Source of the DNA: a virus
Length of the DNA stretch: 42,400 nt
Virus record (IMG/VR): IMGVR_UViG_3300031726_000881
Coordinates: 1 to 42,400 of that record
Reading direction: 5' to 3' (one strand)
Part shown: piece by piece, positions 20,938 through 29,928 of the stretch
Layout of the letters: each line of letters opens with the position of its first letter
Position numbering within the stretch: position 1 is the stretch's first letter
Translations under genes and position numbers: made by a program
Notes under the pieces: model-generated
Database searches by the model: none
The model's input: the letters and a program-made list of their open reading frames with translations, nothing else
Told to the model about the DNA's origin: nothing

Positions 20938-21567
20938 ATGGGTAGGTTGGCGCGTAACCTGACGGGTGTTTCTGTCAGGGAGTGCGCTCGCCAGCTCGGC
21001 GTCAGCGACACAGCTATTCACAAGGCCATCAAAGCCGAACGCTGTCAGCGCTTTGCTGATGGCTCAGTCGATGTCGAGGCGGTGCGTCTGGGCATGAGCC
21101 TGACGGCTGATCCGTTTCGCGGTGGCCAGCGCGAGGCTGGTGTGTTTGGTGATTTGCAAATGGGCGCTACGGTCGTAGCCCAGCCAGTGGCTGTTGCCCC
21201 AGTCGGTATCGAAGCACCAGCCGTGGTTGCACAGCCAGTGCAAAAAGCCGCCATTCCGAGCCCGTTGCTGGATGCCAGGACCCTGACCGAGCAAAGCAAG
21301 GCCGAAAAGTCGCAGATTGACCTGGCCATCCTCAAAGGCACAGTTGCTGCCATTGAGCCGATGACCCGAGCGGTCACCGACGCCATGGTGTCTACACGAT
21401 CCGAGCTGATGTCCCTGCCAGACCGCCTCACGCCCCTGGTGACGCCCGAGACCGATGCCGCCAAGATCCACACCATGATCGAAGCCGAGGTCATGCGTGT
21501 CTGCGACACCCTGCGCGACAAGCTGCAGCTGCTGATTCTCAAAAACGCGCAGCAGACCACTGTATGA
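20938..21567 (+). CDS. Terminase small subunit (Nu1-like)
   Basis: A 209-residue protein starting MGRLARNLTGVSVRECARQL. The N-terminal helix-turn-helix (VRECARQLGVSDTAIHKAIK) is the DNA-recognition part. A proline/valine-rich linker (~80-105) leads to a helical C-terminal domain (LLILKNAQQTTV at the end) expected to bind the large subunit. It starts right after the candidate cos region and overlaps the large terminase by four bases (ATGA). Confidence 0.85.
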   Translation: MGRLARNLTGVSVRECARQLGVSDTAIHKAIKAERCQRFADGSVDVEAVRLGMSLTADPFRGGQREAGVFGDLQMGATVVAQPVAVAPVGIEAPAVVAQPVQKAAIPSPLLDARTLTEQSKAEKSQIDLAILKGTVAAIEPMTRAVTDAMVSTRSELMSLPDRLTPLVTPETDAAKIHTMIEAEVMRVCDTLRDKLQLLILKNAQQTTV

Positions 21568-23585
21568 ACTTGCGCGACGGTTACCAAGCGGTCATGGAAG
21601 CCGCAGCACGCGCCTGGATGCTGCCAGAGCGCCTGTCGATCTCAGACTGGGCGGACAAGTACCGCATGGTGCCCAGCAAGTCGTCGCCCGAAGGTGGCCA
21701 GTGGCGCACCAGCCGCACGCCTTATGCCGCCGAGGTCATGAACGAGCTCAGCTCCATGTCGCGCACGCAAGAAGTCGTGATCATGGCTGCCAGCCAGGTG
21801 CTGAAAACTGAGGTGCTATTGAACTGGGTGTTTGAGTCCATCGACCAGGACCCCGGCCCGATGCTGATCGTGCAGCCCACCGAGAAAGCGGTCAAGGACT
21901 TTGTCAGCCAGCGCCTGGAGCCCGCCATCGACATGATGCCGCGCATTCGGGTCAAGATTCCCAACGCTCGCAAGCGTGACAGCGGCAACAAGATCACCGA
22001 GAAGAATTTCCCCGGTGGCGTGCTGTATCTGGGGTGGTCCAACAGCCCTAGCGAGCTGGCCAGCAAGCCCATCAAGAAACTGGCGCTTGATGAGGTTGAC
22101 CGCTACCCGGTCAGTCTGAAAGACGAAGGCAGCCCGGTCAAACTGGCCGAGCAGCGCACCGCCAACTTCCCTCGCCGCAAGATCCTCAAGACCAGCACCC
22201 CCAAGGTGCGCGGCGCCTCGGTCATCACCGATGAATACGAATCCAGCAGCATGGCCCAGTACTGGGTGCCATGCCCGCACTGCCAGGAAATGCAGGTGCT
22301 GCAGTTCGAGAAACTGCGCTGGAAAAAAACCAAGGACGCCGAGGGCAAAACCCACCACTGGCCCGACACCGCCGTCTATGTCTGCGAGCACTGTGGCGCT
22401 GAAATCGAAGAGCACTACAAACCCGCCATGCTGGCCGGCGGCGAATGGCGACACCGCCACCCCGGGCGAGCCAAGCGCGGCTACCACATCAACGGCCTGT
22501 ATAGCCCCGTTGGCCTGGGCTTCACCTGGGCCGAGCGGGCACAGAAATTTATTGAAGCCAAAGACGACCCTGTCAAGCTGCAGACCTTTGTCAACCTGCA
22601 CCTGGGCGAGCCGTATGAAGATCACAGCGATGCCGTCCAGGCCAGCGCCCTGCAGCAGCGTGGCGAGGCCTACCCGCTGCGCTTCGTGCTGCCGGGTTAC
22701 CTGGTGCTCACTCTGGGCGTTGACGTTCAGCGGGCCGGTTACTTTGCCCTGCACCTGGTAGCCTGGGGCAGGGGAGAGCGCTGCCACACCGTCGACTACA
22801 CAGAGATCCCCGGCGACCCATCGCGCAGCGAAGACTGGGAGGTCATCACCACCTACCGTCGCCGCGCCATCCGCAACGCCTTTGGCATCGACCTGCGCAT
22901 CAGCATGACCGCCATTGACTCAGGCGACGGCGTCACCGTGCATGAGGCCTACAAATACGCCCGCAAATACCGGCATGACGACGTGATCGTCATCAAGGGC
23001 TACAGCCAACCCAACAAGCCGATCCTGGGCCGCCCCAGCAAGCAGGACGTGAAAAACGACCGAGGCGCCATGGACAAAAACGGCGTCGATCTCTGGATGG
23101 TTGGCACCGACACCGCCAAGAGCGCACTGTTTGCCCGCCTGGACAGTGATGCCATGCACGACCAGCAGACCGACCGCATGGTGCGCTACAGCAATGAGCT
23201 GCCCGCCACCTTCTTTGAAGGAATCGTCAGCGAGTACTACGACCGCGATACCGGCAAGTGGATCAAGCGCCCTGGCAAACGTAATGAGCCGCTGGACACC
23301 TGGGGCTATGCCTATGCCGCAGCACACCACCCCAGGGTGGCCATCCACACCGCCCGCGCTGCTGACTGGGAGGAATTGGAGCGCCTGCTGGAGCCACGTG
23401 TCAATGACATGTTCACACAGCAGGCCATGTTGACAACACCAGACGCTGCCGCCGTGCAGACGTCTGCACAGGCTGGCTTTGATGCAGCCACCCCGCCCGC
23501 TGCTGCAGCCCGGCCCGAACCGGCCAGGCAGGCAGCGCATGAACACAACAACTGGGTGCCCGACGTGCCCGACAACTGGATTTAA
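21564..23585 (+). CDS. Terminase large subunit (gpA family)
   Basis: A 673-residue packaging motor and nuclease of the lambda gpA type. Visible features: WADKYRMVPSKSSPEGGQW near the start; an ATPase region with VVIMAASQVLKTEVLLNW (~71-88, the modified Walker A of this family); Walker B LALDEVDRYP (~173-182). A zinc site follows, with CPHC near 237 and CEHC near 274. The C-terminal nuclease region contains MTAIDSGDG near 447. Length is normal. It packages concatemeric DNA by cos cutting, together with the small subunit. Confidence 0.95.
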   Translation: MNLRDGYQAVMEAAARAWMLPERLSISDWADKYRMVPSKSSPEGGQWRTSRTPYAAEVMNELSSMSRTQEVVIMAASQVLKTEVLLNWVFESIDQDPGPMLIVQPTEKAVKDFVSQRLEPAIDMMPRIRVKIPNARKRDSGNKITEKNFPGGVLYLGWSNSPSELASKPIKKLALDEVDRYPVSLKDEGSPVKLAEQRTANFPRRKILKTSTPKVRGASVITDEYESSSMAQYWVPCPHCQEMQVLQFEKLRWKKTKDAEGKTHHWPDTAVYVCEHCGAEIEEHYKPAMLAGGEWRHRHPGRAKRGYHINGLYSPVGLGFTWAERAQKFIEAKDDPVKLQTFVNLHLGEPYEDHSDAVQASALQQRGEAYPLRFVLPGYLVLTLGVDVQRAGYFALHLVAWGRGERCHTVDYTEIPGDPSRSEDWEVITTYRRRAIRNAFGIDLRISMTAIDSGDGVTVHEAYKYARKYRHDDVIVIKGYSQPNKPILGRPSKQDVKNDRGAMDKNGVDLWMVGTDTAKSALFARLDSDAMHDQQTDRMVRYSNELPATFFEGIVSEYYDRDTGKWIKRPGKRNEPLDTWGYAYAAAHHPRVAIHTARAADWEELERLLEPRVNDMFTQQAMLTTPDAAAVQTSAQAGFDAATPPAAAARPEPARQAAHEHNNWVPDVPDNWI

Positions 23586-23596
23586 AGGAAACGCAA

Positions 23597-23815
23597 ATGG
23601 CCGGATTCACCCTCGCCCACCTCGAAGCCATCGAGCGTGCCATTGCCAGCGGCACCCTCAAGGTCCGCTACGACGGCAAAGAAGTCCAGTACCAGGATCT
23701 GCCCTCGCTCATGAACGCCCGCAAGGTCATCCGTGATGAGCTGATTGCCAACGGCCAGCTGCCCGGTGGTCCGTCGCGTGGCATGGCCACCGTTACCGAA
23801 TTCGCCCGCTATTGA
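23597..23815 (+). CDS. gpW-like head-tail joining protein
   Basis: A 72-residue protein with AAAGGAA before its ATG. The pattern FTLAHLEAIERAIASGTLKV, YDGKEVQYQDLPSLMNARKV is the gpW fold: helix, short beta hairpin (VRYDGKEVQYQ) and helix. In lambda gpW closes the portal so tails can be joined. It is in the usual place between terminase and portal. Confidence 0.9.
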   Translation: MAGFTLAHLEAIERAIASGTLKVRYDGKEVQYQDLPSLMNARKVIRDELIANGQLPGGPSRGMATVTEFARY

Positions 23816-23822
23816 TCCGCCC

Positions 23823-25307
23823 ATGAAAACCACACCCATCGCAGGCGCCAACTTGTTGGATCGCGCCATCGAGGTCACTTTCCCCGGCTGGGCCTTGCGG
23901 CGCAGCTACGCCCGCATGGGCATGGAACACGCCCGCAGCTACGACGCCGCCAAAGCAGGCCGCCGCACCAGCGGCTGGAACGCCACCGGCGGCACTGCCA
24001 ACGCCGAACTTGGCTATGGCCTGGAGCGCATCCGCAACCGCTGCCGCGACACCATCCAAAACAACGAATACGCCAAACGCGCCGTATCTGTGTTTGCCAG
24101 CAACGTGGTCGGTTACGGCATCACCATCACCCCCGATGACCAGCGCGAGCGTGCCGCCTGGAACGCCTGGGCGGGCAGCCTGGCCTGTGATGCCGATGGC
24201 AATGACTGCCTGGCCGGTCTGCTGCGCCTGGGTGTACGCGAGCGATTCAGCGCTGGCGAGGTGTTGCTGCGCCGCCGGTGGCGCAGGCCGCAAGATGGCT
24301 ATGCCATACCCCTGCAAATCCAGGTGCTTGAGCCTGATTTTCTTGACCAGAACAAGACCGGCCCGGTCGGTGCCAACGGCAACCTCTGCATCCTTGGCAA
24401 AGAATTCAACCAGTTGGGCGACACGGTGGCCTACTGGCTCTACCCACAGCACCCGGGCGAGCTGGCTACCCGCACCGCCCGCGACCTGCAAAGCCGCCGC
24501 GTCCCAGCCAGCGAGATCATCCACTACTTTGGCCGCGACCGCCCCAGCGCTGTGCGCGGCGTCTCCGAGCTGGCAGTCAGCCTCATGCGCTACCGCGACA
24601 CCGCCGATTGGGACGATGCCGAGCTGATCCGTAAAAAGATGGAGGCCTGTATCGTCGCGCTCATCAGCAGCGCGGCACCTGACAAGGCGCTCGGCTTGCC
24701 CGGTAGCACCGCCGGTGTCGAAAAAATGCGCCCCGGCATGATTGGCCGCATCGGCAACAGCGATAGCGTCACCTTCAACAACCCGATCCCCAGCAGCGGC
24801 GGTGGTGAATACATGCGCCACCAACTGCACGCCCTGGCCGTTGGCTCTGGCATCACCTACGCCCAACTCACTGGCGACATGAGCCAAGCCAACTTTGCCA
24901 GCAACCGCATGGGCCTGATCGAGTTCCGGCAAATGATTGAGCAAGAGCAGTGGCTCAACATCGTGCCCAAGGTGCTGCAGCCCATTCGTGCCTGGTTTCG
25001 TGAGGCCGCCCAACTCGCCGGTGTGCGCTTGGGCGACGTGTCCAAGGACAAGATCAGCATGCCTCGCAAGTACCAGGTCGATCCCCTCAAAGACACCCTC
25101 ACCGCCAAGGAAGCCATCCGGGGCGGCTCCCGCACGCTCAGCGACGTGTTGCGGGAGGACGGCACAGACCTGGACGCCTACATCGAAGAGCGCAGCAGCG
25201 AGCTGTCCAAGCTCAAGGCCGCTGGCATCGTGGTTGACACCGACGCCGCCGTCACCGAATTGGGCCTCACCGGCGCCGATGTCCTGCAACACCCCGCCAC
25301 CCCGTAA
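23823..25307 (+). CDS. Portal protein (lambda family)
   Basis: A 494-residue portal protein. The block RIRNRCRDTIQNNEYAKRAV, SVFASNVVGYGITI and later GEVLLRRRWRR, VLEPDFLD, YFGRDRPSAVRGVSELA is typical of the lambda gpB family. The segment YAQLTGDMSQANFASNRMGL, EFRQMIE is the conserved C-terminal portal motif. I chose the ATG at 23823, just after gpW; the frame is open further upstream inside gpW. The portal is the twelve-fold ring for DNA entry and tail attachment. Confidence 0.95.
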   Translation: MKTTPIAGANLLDRAIEVTFPGWALRRSYARMGMEHARSYDAAKAGRRTSGWNATGGTANAELGYGLERIRNRCRDTIQNNEYAKRAVSVFASNVVGYGITITPDDQRERAAWNAWAGSLACDADGNDCLAGLLRLGVRERFSAGEVLLRRRWRRPQDGYAIPLQIQVLEPDFLDQNKTGPVGANGNLCILGKEFNQLGDTVAYWLYPQHPGELATRTARDLQSRRVPASEIIHYFGRDRPSAVRGVSELAVSLMRYRDTADWDDAELIRKKMEACIVALISSAAPDKALGLPGSTAGVEKMRPGMIGRIGNSDSVTFNNPIPSSGGGEYMRHQLHALAVGSGITYAQLTGDMSQANFASNRMGLIEFRQMIEQEQWLNIVPKVLQPIRAWFREAAQLAGVRLGDVSKDKISMPRKYQVDPLKDTLTAKEAIRGGSRTLSDVLREDGTDLDAYIEERSSELSKLKAAGIVVDTDAAVTELGLTGADVLQHPATP

Positions 25308-25327
25308 CCCTGCACTGAAAGACTCCC

Positions 25328-27502
25328 ATGCCAACCATTGCTCAAGAACACCCTCAGGCTCGATCCTCCATCATGCCGATGGCGAGCCTTCAAATGGCTG
25401 TGCGCAACTTCACCCGCGCCGATCCAGCTGATGGCGAAACATCCACTGCCCCAGCAGCCCGTTTTGAGATTGTCTTTACAACTGGTGCAGCAGTGCGCCG
25501 GTATGACTGGCAAAACGGCCGCTACTACATGGAGCAGCTCGAAGTCACACCAGAGGCTGTCAACCTTGACCGAATGCAGCGCGGTGTCTCGTTTCTCAAT
25601 GCCCATTCGGCCTGGAGTCTGGAAGACATCATCGGTGTGGTCGATCAGCCCGAAATTTCAAACGGTATCGGCACCGCTCAAGCGCAACTGAGCCGCCGTG
25701 AAAGTGTGCGCGGCATCGTCCAAGACTTGGAAGACCGCGTCATTCGTCACGTTTCCGTCGGTTATGCCCGCGACGCCATTGAAATGGTCGAGCCAAGCGA
25801 AGCCACTGGAATGTGGATCTATCGAGTCAAACGCTGGACACCTATGGAAGTGTCTCCCGTCCCAATCCAAGCAGACATGGATTGTGAGATCCGCAGCGAA
25901 GGCGGCCGTTTGCTTGACAGAGAAGGCCGCGAGATTCGCGCCTACCCCTGCCTCATCACCGTTGCAGAAACACCCCAACAGCGCGCCGCTGCCCCCGCAG
26001 CAGCGCCACACACTCCCGCGGCGGGAGACCCAGCCGAACCCCTCACTACTTTAGGAGCTACCATGCCAGGACAATCCCAGCAAGACGGCAGCGGCACCCC
26101 AGCCGCTACCAACGACAACGCCAACCGCGCAGCGCCCCAAGCCCCCGCGCCAACTGCAGATGCAGCCCGCGCCGCAGGCATCCAGGCCGAGCGCACCCGT
26201 GCTGCCGACATCCGCAGCGCTGCCCAGGCCGCCCGTGCCACCCTGGGCGAGGCTGACGCCAACGCCCTAGCCACCCGCCTGATCGACGCGGGCGTCGGCA
26301 TTGATGAAGCCCGCGCCCAGATCCTCACCGCTTTGTCCGAGCGCAGCAACGGCAACGCATCGCGCGGCGCGGCGAACCTGCGCACTGAGCGCGATGAGGT
26401 CGACACCCTGCGCCAACGCATGAGCGACGCCCTTGTCCTTCGCGCCGCCCCCGACGAAACCAAACGCCGGGGCATCACAATCGACGCAGAAGGCGCCCGC
26501 AACTTCCGTGGCATGGATCTGCTTGACATGGCCCGGCGTTGCATCGCCGCTGCCGGTGGCAATGCCGACGGCATGAGCCGCCGCGAGATCGCCCTGGCTG
26601 CCATGAACCTCGACCAAGACGCTATGCGTTCTGCAGGCATGCACGGCACCAGCGACTTCACCAACCTCATGGCCAGCACCGTCAACCGCAGCCTGCGGGC
26701 CGCGTATGAAGCCGCCCCGCGCACCTTCACCGCCTGGGCCAGCCAGTCCACCAACAAGGACTTCCGTGAAAAAGCCGTGTTGCAACTCAGCGGCATGAGT
26801 CAGTTCAAAAAGGTCAATGAAGGTGCCGAGTACAAGTACCTCAGCTTCAGTGACTCGTCTGAAAAGTACAGCCTCTCCAAATACGGCGGCATCATCGCCA
26901 TCACCTGGGAGTCGATCATCAATGACGACCTCAGTGGTTTCGCCCGCATCCCCACCATGATCAGTGAAGAGGCTACGGCGCTCGAGGGCGATCTGGTTTA
27001 CGCCGCGCTGATCGGCAACCCCACCATGTCCGACACCGTCGGCCTGTTTGATGCCCAGCACGGAAACCTGCTCGCTGGTGCAGCAATCACAGACGTGACG
27101 CTTGGCCTGGCCCGCGCTGCCATGCGCAAGCAAACCGGCGCCAATGGTCGTGTGCTCAACCTGGCACCTGACATCTTGATCGTCGGCCCAGACAACGAAG
27201 CCGCCGCGCTCAAGTACACCAGCTCCAACTTTGTGGCTGCCAAGGGTGTGGACATCAATCCCGCGTTCAACACCTCGCTGAGCGTGGTGGTGGACAACCG
27301 GGTCACCGGCAACCAGTGGTATCTAGCGGCCACCCCGGCCCGGGTTGACACCGTGGAGTATTCGTACCTTGAAGGCGAGTCCGGTCTCTTCACCACCCGG
27401 CGCGAAGGCTTCGAGGTGGACGGTGTCGAGATCAAAGCCCGCCACGTCTTTGCCGCCAAAGCCATCGACTGGCGCGGTGTTCAGAAAAACCCGGGCAACT
27501 GA
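25328..27502 (+). CDS. Prohead protease-major capsid protein fusion
   Basis: A 724-residue fusion. Residues ~25-190 are an HK97/S78-type prohead protease with His93 in FLNAHSAW and Ser143 in RHVSVGYARD, the expected His-Ser pair. Residues ~225-350 are Ala/Arg-rich and helical, like a scaffold. The last ~360 residues are a gpT-type major capsid protein (RSAGMHGTSDFTNLMASTVN, FSDSSEKYSLSKYGGIIAIT, PDILIVGPDNEAAALKYTSS). An in-frame ATG at 26063 with a very strong ribosome site can produce scaffold plus capsid without the protease. An intrinsic terminator follows the gene. Confidence 0.93.
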   Translation: MPTIAQEHPQARSSIMPMASLQMAVRNFTRADPADGETSTAPAARFEIVFTTGAAVRRYDWQNGRYYMEQLEVTPEAVNLDRMQRGVSFLNAHSAWSLEDIIGVVDQPEISNGIGTAQAQLSRRESVRGIVQDLEDRVIRHVSVGYARDAIEMVEPSEATGMWIYRVKRWTPMEVSPVPIQADMDCEIRSEGGRLLDREGREIRAYPCLITVAETPQQRAAAPAAAPHTPAAGDPAEPLTTLGATMPGQSQQDGSGTPAATNDNANRAAPQAPAPTADAARAAGIQAERTRAADIRSAAQAARATLGEADANALATRLIDAGVGIDEARAQILTALSERSNGNASRGAANLRTERDEVDTLRQRMSDALVLRAAPDETKRRGITIDAEGARNFRGMDLLDMARRCIAAAGGNADGMSRREIALAAMNLDQDAMRSAGMHGTSDFTNLMASTVNRSLRAAYEAAPRTFTAWASQSTNKDFREKAVLQLSGMSQFKKVNEGAEYKYLSFSDSSEKYSLSKYGGIIAITWESIINDDLSGFARIPTMISEEATALEGDLVYAALIGNPTMSDTVGLFDAQHGNLLAGAAITDVTLGLARAAMRKQTGANGRVLNLAPDILIVGPDNEAAALKYTSSNFVAAKGVDINPAFNTSLSVVVDNRVTGNQWYLAATPARVDTVEYSYLEGESGLFTTRREGFEVDGVEIKARHVFAAKAIDWRGVQKNPGN
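26051..26065 (+). promoter_or_regulatory. Internal ribosome site and start for capsid product
   Basis: TTAGGAGCTACC directly before an in-frame ATG (codon 246) of the protease-capsid fusion. Translation from here would give a 479-residue scaffold/capsid protein beginning MPGQSQQDGSGTPAA. This resembles the nested start of the lambda C/Nu3 pair. Confidence 0.7.
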
Positions 27503-27529
27503 TCCATCTGAGCTACCCCATCCGCTTGA

Positions 27530-27553
27530 AGCGCACCTCGGTGCGCTTTTTTT
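27530..27553 (+). terminator. Intrinsic terminator after the capsid gene
   Basis: AGCGCACC-TC-GGTGCGCT (27530-27547) followed by seven T. It can reduce expression of downstream tail genes relative to capsid, or be read through by the Q-modified polymerase. Confidence 0.8.
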
Positions 27554-27577
27554 CGTACCAATTTTTAGGAAACCATC

Positions 27578-27910
27578 ATGAAAAACTACCAACAAGAAGG
27601 TGACAACGTCACCGTCATCGCTCCCTACGCCCTGGCTTCTGGCGCTGGATGCCTGGTCGGCGCCATTTTCGGCATTGCGGTCAATGCCGCTGCCAGCGGT
27701 GCAGAAGCGCAGCTCAAACGCGAAGGCGTTTTCACCCACGCCAAGGCCTCTGCCGAGGCCTGGACCGTTGGCGCCAAGGTGTACTGGGACAACACCAACA
27801 AGGTATTGACAACCACAGCCACCAACAACACCTTGGTGGGCGCAGCCTGCGCCGTTGCAGCCAACCCCAGCCCCATCGGCACCGTGCTGCTCGACGGCGT
27901 CATCCGCTAA
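27578..27910 (+). CDS. DUF2190 capsid decoration protein
   Basis: A 110-residue protein (MKNYQQEGDNVTVIAPYALA, SGAGCLVGAIFGIAVN, WTVGAKVYWDNTNK, PIGTVLLDG) of the DUF2190 family, found beside gpT-type capsids and thought to stabilise the capsid surface. It has TTTTAGGAAACC before the ATG. Length and pattern fit the family. Confidence 0.88.
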   Translation: MKNYQQEGDNVTVIAPYALASGAGCLVGAIFGIAVNAAASGAEAQLKREGVFTHAKASAEAWTVGAKVYWDNTNKVLTTTATNNTLVGAACAVAANPSPIGTVLLDGVIR

Positions 27911-27930
27911 ACCTGCACCGCCTGGTTGAC

Positions 27931-28239
27931 ATGTTCGACGCCTCGTTTTTCATGGCCGCGTTTGAAGATCATGGCATGGCCACCCGCGCCGTGCGGCGCA
28001 CCGCGCCGCCAGGCAGCACCGGCTTTGTTGTGGGCTTCACACGGCCAGAACAGCTCATCTTGGGTGATGCCGTGCAGACCGCGCAGTTTGAGATCGAGTA
28101 CGCCACCGCTGACGCGCCTGACCTCGCCCTGGGTGAGGGGCTCACCATCAGCGGCACGCTGTACCGCGTAAACAACGTGCCCCGCAAGCAGGGCGACGGT
28201 ACGTTCACCCGCGCCGAACTCGAAGAGGCCCGCGCATGA
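27931..28239 (+). CDS. Head-tail joining protein (gpFII-like)
   Basis: A 102-residue protein starting MFDASFFMAAFEDHGMATRA. The pattern of a short helix and beta sandwich (DAVQTAQFEIEYATADAPDL, ALGEGLTISGTLYRVNNVPR) and its position after the decoration protein fit lambda gpFII-type connectors. It overlaps the next gene by four bases. Confidence 0.7.
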   Translation: MFDASFFMAAFEDHGMATRAVRRTAPPGSTGFVVGFTRPEQLILGDAVQTAQFEIEYATADAPDLALGEGLTISGTLYRVNNVPRKQGDGTFTRAELEEARA

Positions 28240-28703
28240 CCACCATGATCGACCAGGTGCTTGACGCCTTCATTGCCATCGTCGCCACCACCCCGGAAGC
28301 CACTGGCGGCGTGTTTGAAGATCGTGCCCAAGCCTTCACCGCAGACCAGGCCAACGCCATCAACATTACCCTGCAGGAAGCCGATGGCCGCACCCTGGGC
28401 GACAGCTCTCCCGTGCGCAGCGTGCTGGCCACCGTGGTGCAGGTTGAGCTGGCCATCTACACCCGCGCCGCCATCAGCAGTGCAGGCGTAGAGACCTCTG
28501 CCCGCAAGCTGTCTAACCCCATCTGGGCCAGCGCCCATGCCCGCCTTATGGCCGACCCGACCCTGGGTGGCCTGGCTGCGCGTGTGCGCTGGCGGCGTGC
28601 CAGCTGGCGGCGTGAAAACGCTGACGGCACCGCCGGTTGGGCCAGCCACACCTACGAGATCACCCTCGCCATGCGTGAGCAAAACCTGCTCGCCCCTTTG
28701 TAA
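28236..28703 (+). CDS. Tail terminator (gpU-like)
   Basis: A 155-residue protein (MTTMIDQVLDAFIAIVATTP, VVQVELAIYTRAAISSAGVE, ARVRWRRASWRRENADGTAG, THTYEITLA-like end HTYEITLAMREQ). The alternating helix and strand pattern and its place before the tube gene fit tail terminator proteins. Individual residues that would prove it are not conserved, so the assignment rests on pattern and order. Confidence 0.6.
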   Translation: MTTMIDQVLDAFIAIVATTPEATGGVFEDRAQAFTADQANAINITLQEADGRTLGDSSPVRSVLATVVQVELAIYTRAAISSAGVETSARKLSNPIWASAHARLMADPTLGGLAARVRWRRASWRRENADGTAGWASHTYEITLAMREQNLLAPL

Positions 28704-28741
28704 ATCACCCTGCGCTTCAAGCGCTTACCGGAGCCATCACC

Positions 28742-29506
28742 ATGATCATTTTCGGAGCAGGCAAGCTCATTGCCGTACCCACCACCGACGCGCTTGGCAA
28801 TGCCATTGCTGTCCCCACGCCCGTGGTCGTCGCTGTCATGCAAGACGTCTCGGTTGACTTTGATTACGAGACCAAAACCCTGCATGGCGAGAAGCAATTC
28901 GCCGTGGCCATCGCCCGGGGCAAAGCCAAAATCGGCTGGAAGGCCAAAAGTGGCGACTTCAGTGGCGCCGCCCTGGGTTCCCTGTTCCTGGGCGCCCAGC
29001 CTACCGCTGCCCGCAAAGGTGCCGTAGTTGATGAGGCTAAAACCATCCCGTCCGCCACCACCTACACCATCACCATTGCACCGCCCTCCAGTGGTGTTTT
29101 TGCCACCGATCTCGGGGTTATCAATGCCGTCACTGGCCAGCAAATGACGCGCGTAAGCAGCGCCCCAACAGCGGGGCAATACAGCCTTAATGTGGCCACT
29201 GGCATCTACACCTTTGCTGCTGCTGACGCCAGCGTGCCCGTGCTCATCAGTTACGAGTACAGCATCGCCAGCAGCGCCACCAGCAGCCTTTTCTCCATCA
29301 GCAATCAGTTGATGGGCTACACGCCCACTTTCAGCGCCATCTTTTACAACCAGTACGCAGGCAAAACGCTGGCCATGAAGCTCAACAGCAACGTGCTTGG
29401 CAAGCTCTCCCTGCCGTTCAAAAACGACGACTTCACCACCAACGACCTGGACGCTGAAGCCTTTGCCGACGCATCGGGCAACGTCGGCTACATCTGCCAG
29501 TACTGA
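28742..29506 (+). CDS. Major tail tube protein
   Basis: A 254-residue beta-rich protein. Features typical of siphovirus tube proteins are a strand-rich start, TKTLHGEKQFAVAIARGKAK, and late segments with QYAGKTLAMKLNSNVLGKLS and FTTNDLDAEAFADASGNVGY. It lies between the tail terminator and the chaperones, as expected. GGAG precedes the start. Confidence 0.8.
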   Translation: MIIFGAGKLIAVPTTDALGNAIAVPTPVVVAVMQDVSVDFDYETKTLHGEKQFAVAIARGKAKIGWKAKSGDFSGAALGSLFLGAQPTAARKGAVVDEAKTIPSATTYTITIAPPSSGVFATDLGVINAVTGQQMTRVSSAPTAGQYSLNVATGIYTFAAADASVPVLISYEYSIASSATSSLFSISNQLMGYTPTFSAIFYNQYAGKTLAMKLNSNVLGKLSLPFKNDDFTTNDLDAEAFADASGNVGYICQY

Positions 29507-29508
29507 TC

Positions 29509-29928
29509 ATGACCCAATCCACCCCCACCTTTGCCTCAGTGCAAAACTTGCTTGACGGTGTGGCTATCACGCTTGCTGGCACCGCCTACATCCTGCCGCC
29601 GTGCAGCCTGGCCACGCTCAAGCGCAACGCCAAAGGCATCGACGCCTTTGCCAAGCAGGGCGGCAGTTTCAATCTGTCAGAGTCAGCCATCGACACCATC
29701 AATGCCGTGGTGCATGAGGCGCTCAAGCGCAACTACCCCGACATCACCGCCGAGTTTGTAGCCGAGAACCTGGGCCTGGACGTCATCATGGAAACCTTCC
29801 AGGCCGCCATGGATGTCTCTGGCCTCATGCGCAAAGCCAAGCAGGCCACCACCAGCACCAGCCCCGCCGCCCAGGAGGGCGGCACGCTGGGGGAATCAAC
29901 TGGGACCGCATCACCGCCCACATCGTGA
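29509..29928 (+). CDS. Tail assembly chaperone (gpG-like)
   Basis: A 139-residue protein: a beta start (GVAITLAGTAYILPPCSLAT), a helical centre (ESAIDTINAVVHEALKRNYP) and a low-complexity Ala/Thr/Ser tail. It corresponds to lambda gpG, which binds the tape measure during tail assembly. A run of five G near its end (29889-29893) is a likely -1 frameshift site that would fuse it to the next frame. Confidence 0.75.
   Translation: MTQSTPTFASVQNLLDGVAITLAGTAYILPPCSLATLKRNAKGIDAFAKQGGSFNLSESAIDTINAVVHEALKRNYPDITAEFVAENLGLDVIMETFQAAMDVSGLMRKAKQATTSTSPAAQEGGTLGESTGTASPPTS
29889..29895 (+). promoter_or_regulatory. Probable -1 frameshift site G/GT
   Basis: The 0-frame codons are CTG GGG GAA, so G-GGG-GAA can slip to GGG-GGA. 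In the -1 frame the sequence continues INWDRITAHIVSGTGWTWQH with good coding character before the annotated GTG start of the next gene. A G-GT fusion of about 242 residues would result. Confidence 0.6.

Noticed and set aside
21816-22787. Minus-strand frame of 323 codons opposite the large terminase
   Set aside because: Shadow of the terminase; no family pattern or ribosome site.
23793-25334. Minus-strand frame of 513 codons opposite the portal gene
   Set aside because: It is the antisense shadow of a well-recognised portal; Gly/Ala/Val-rich composition is typical of such shadows in GC-rich DNA.
26267-27133. Minus-strand frames opposite the capsid gene
   Set aside because: Shadow frames of the gpT-type capsid region, with no start signals.
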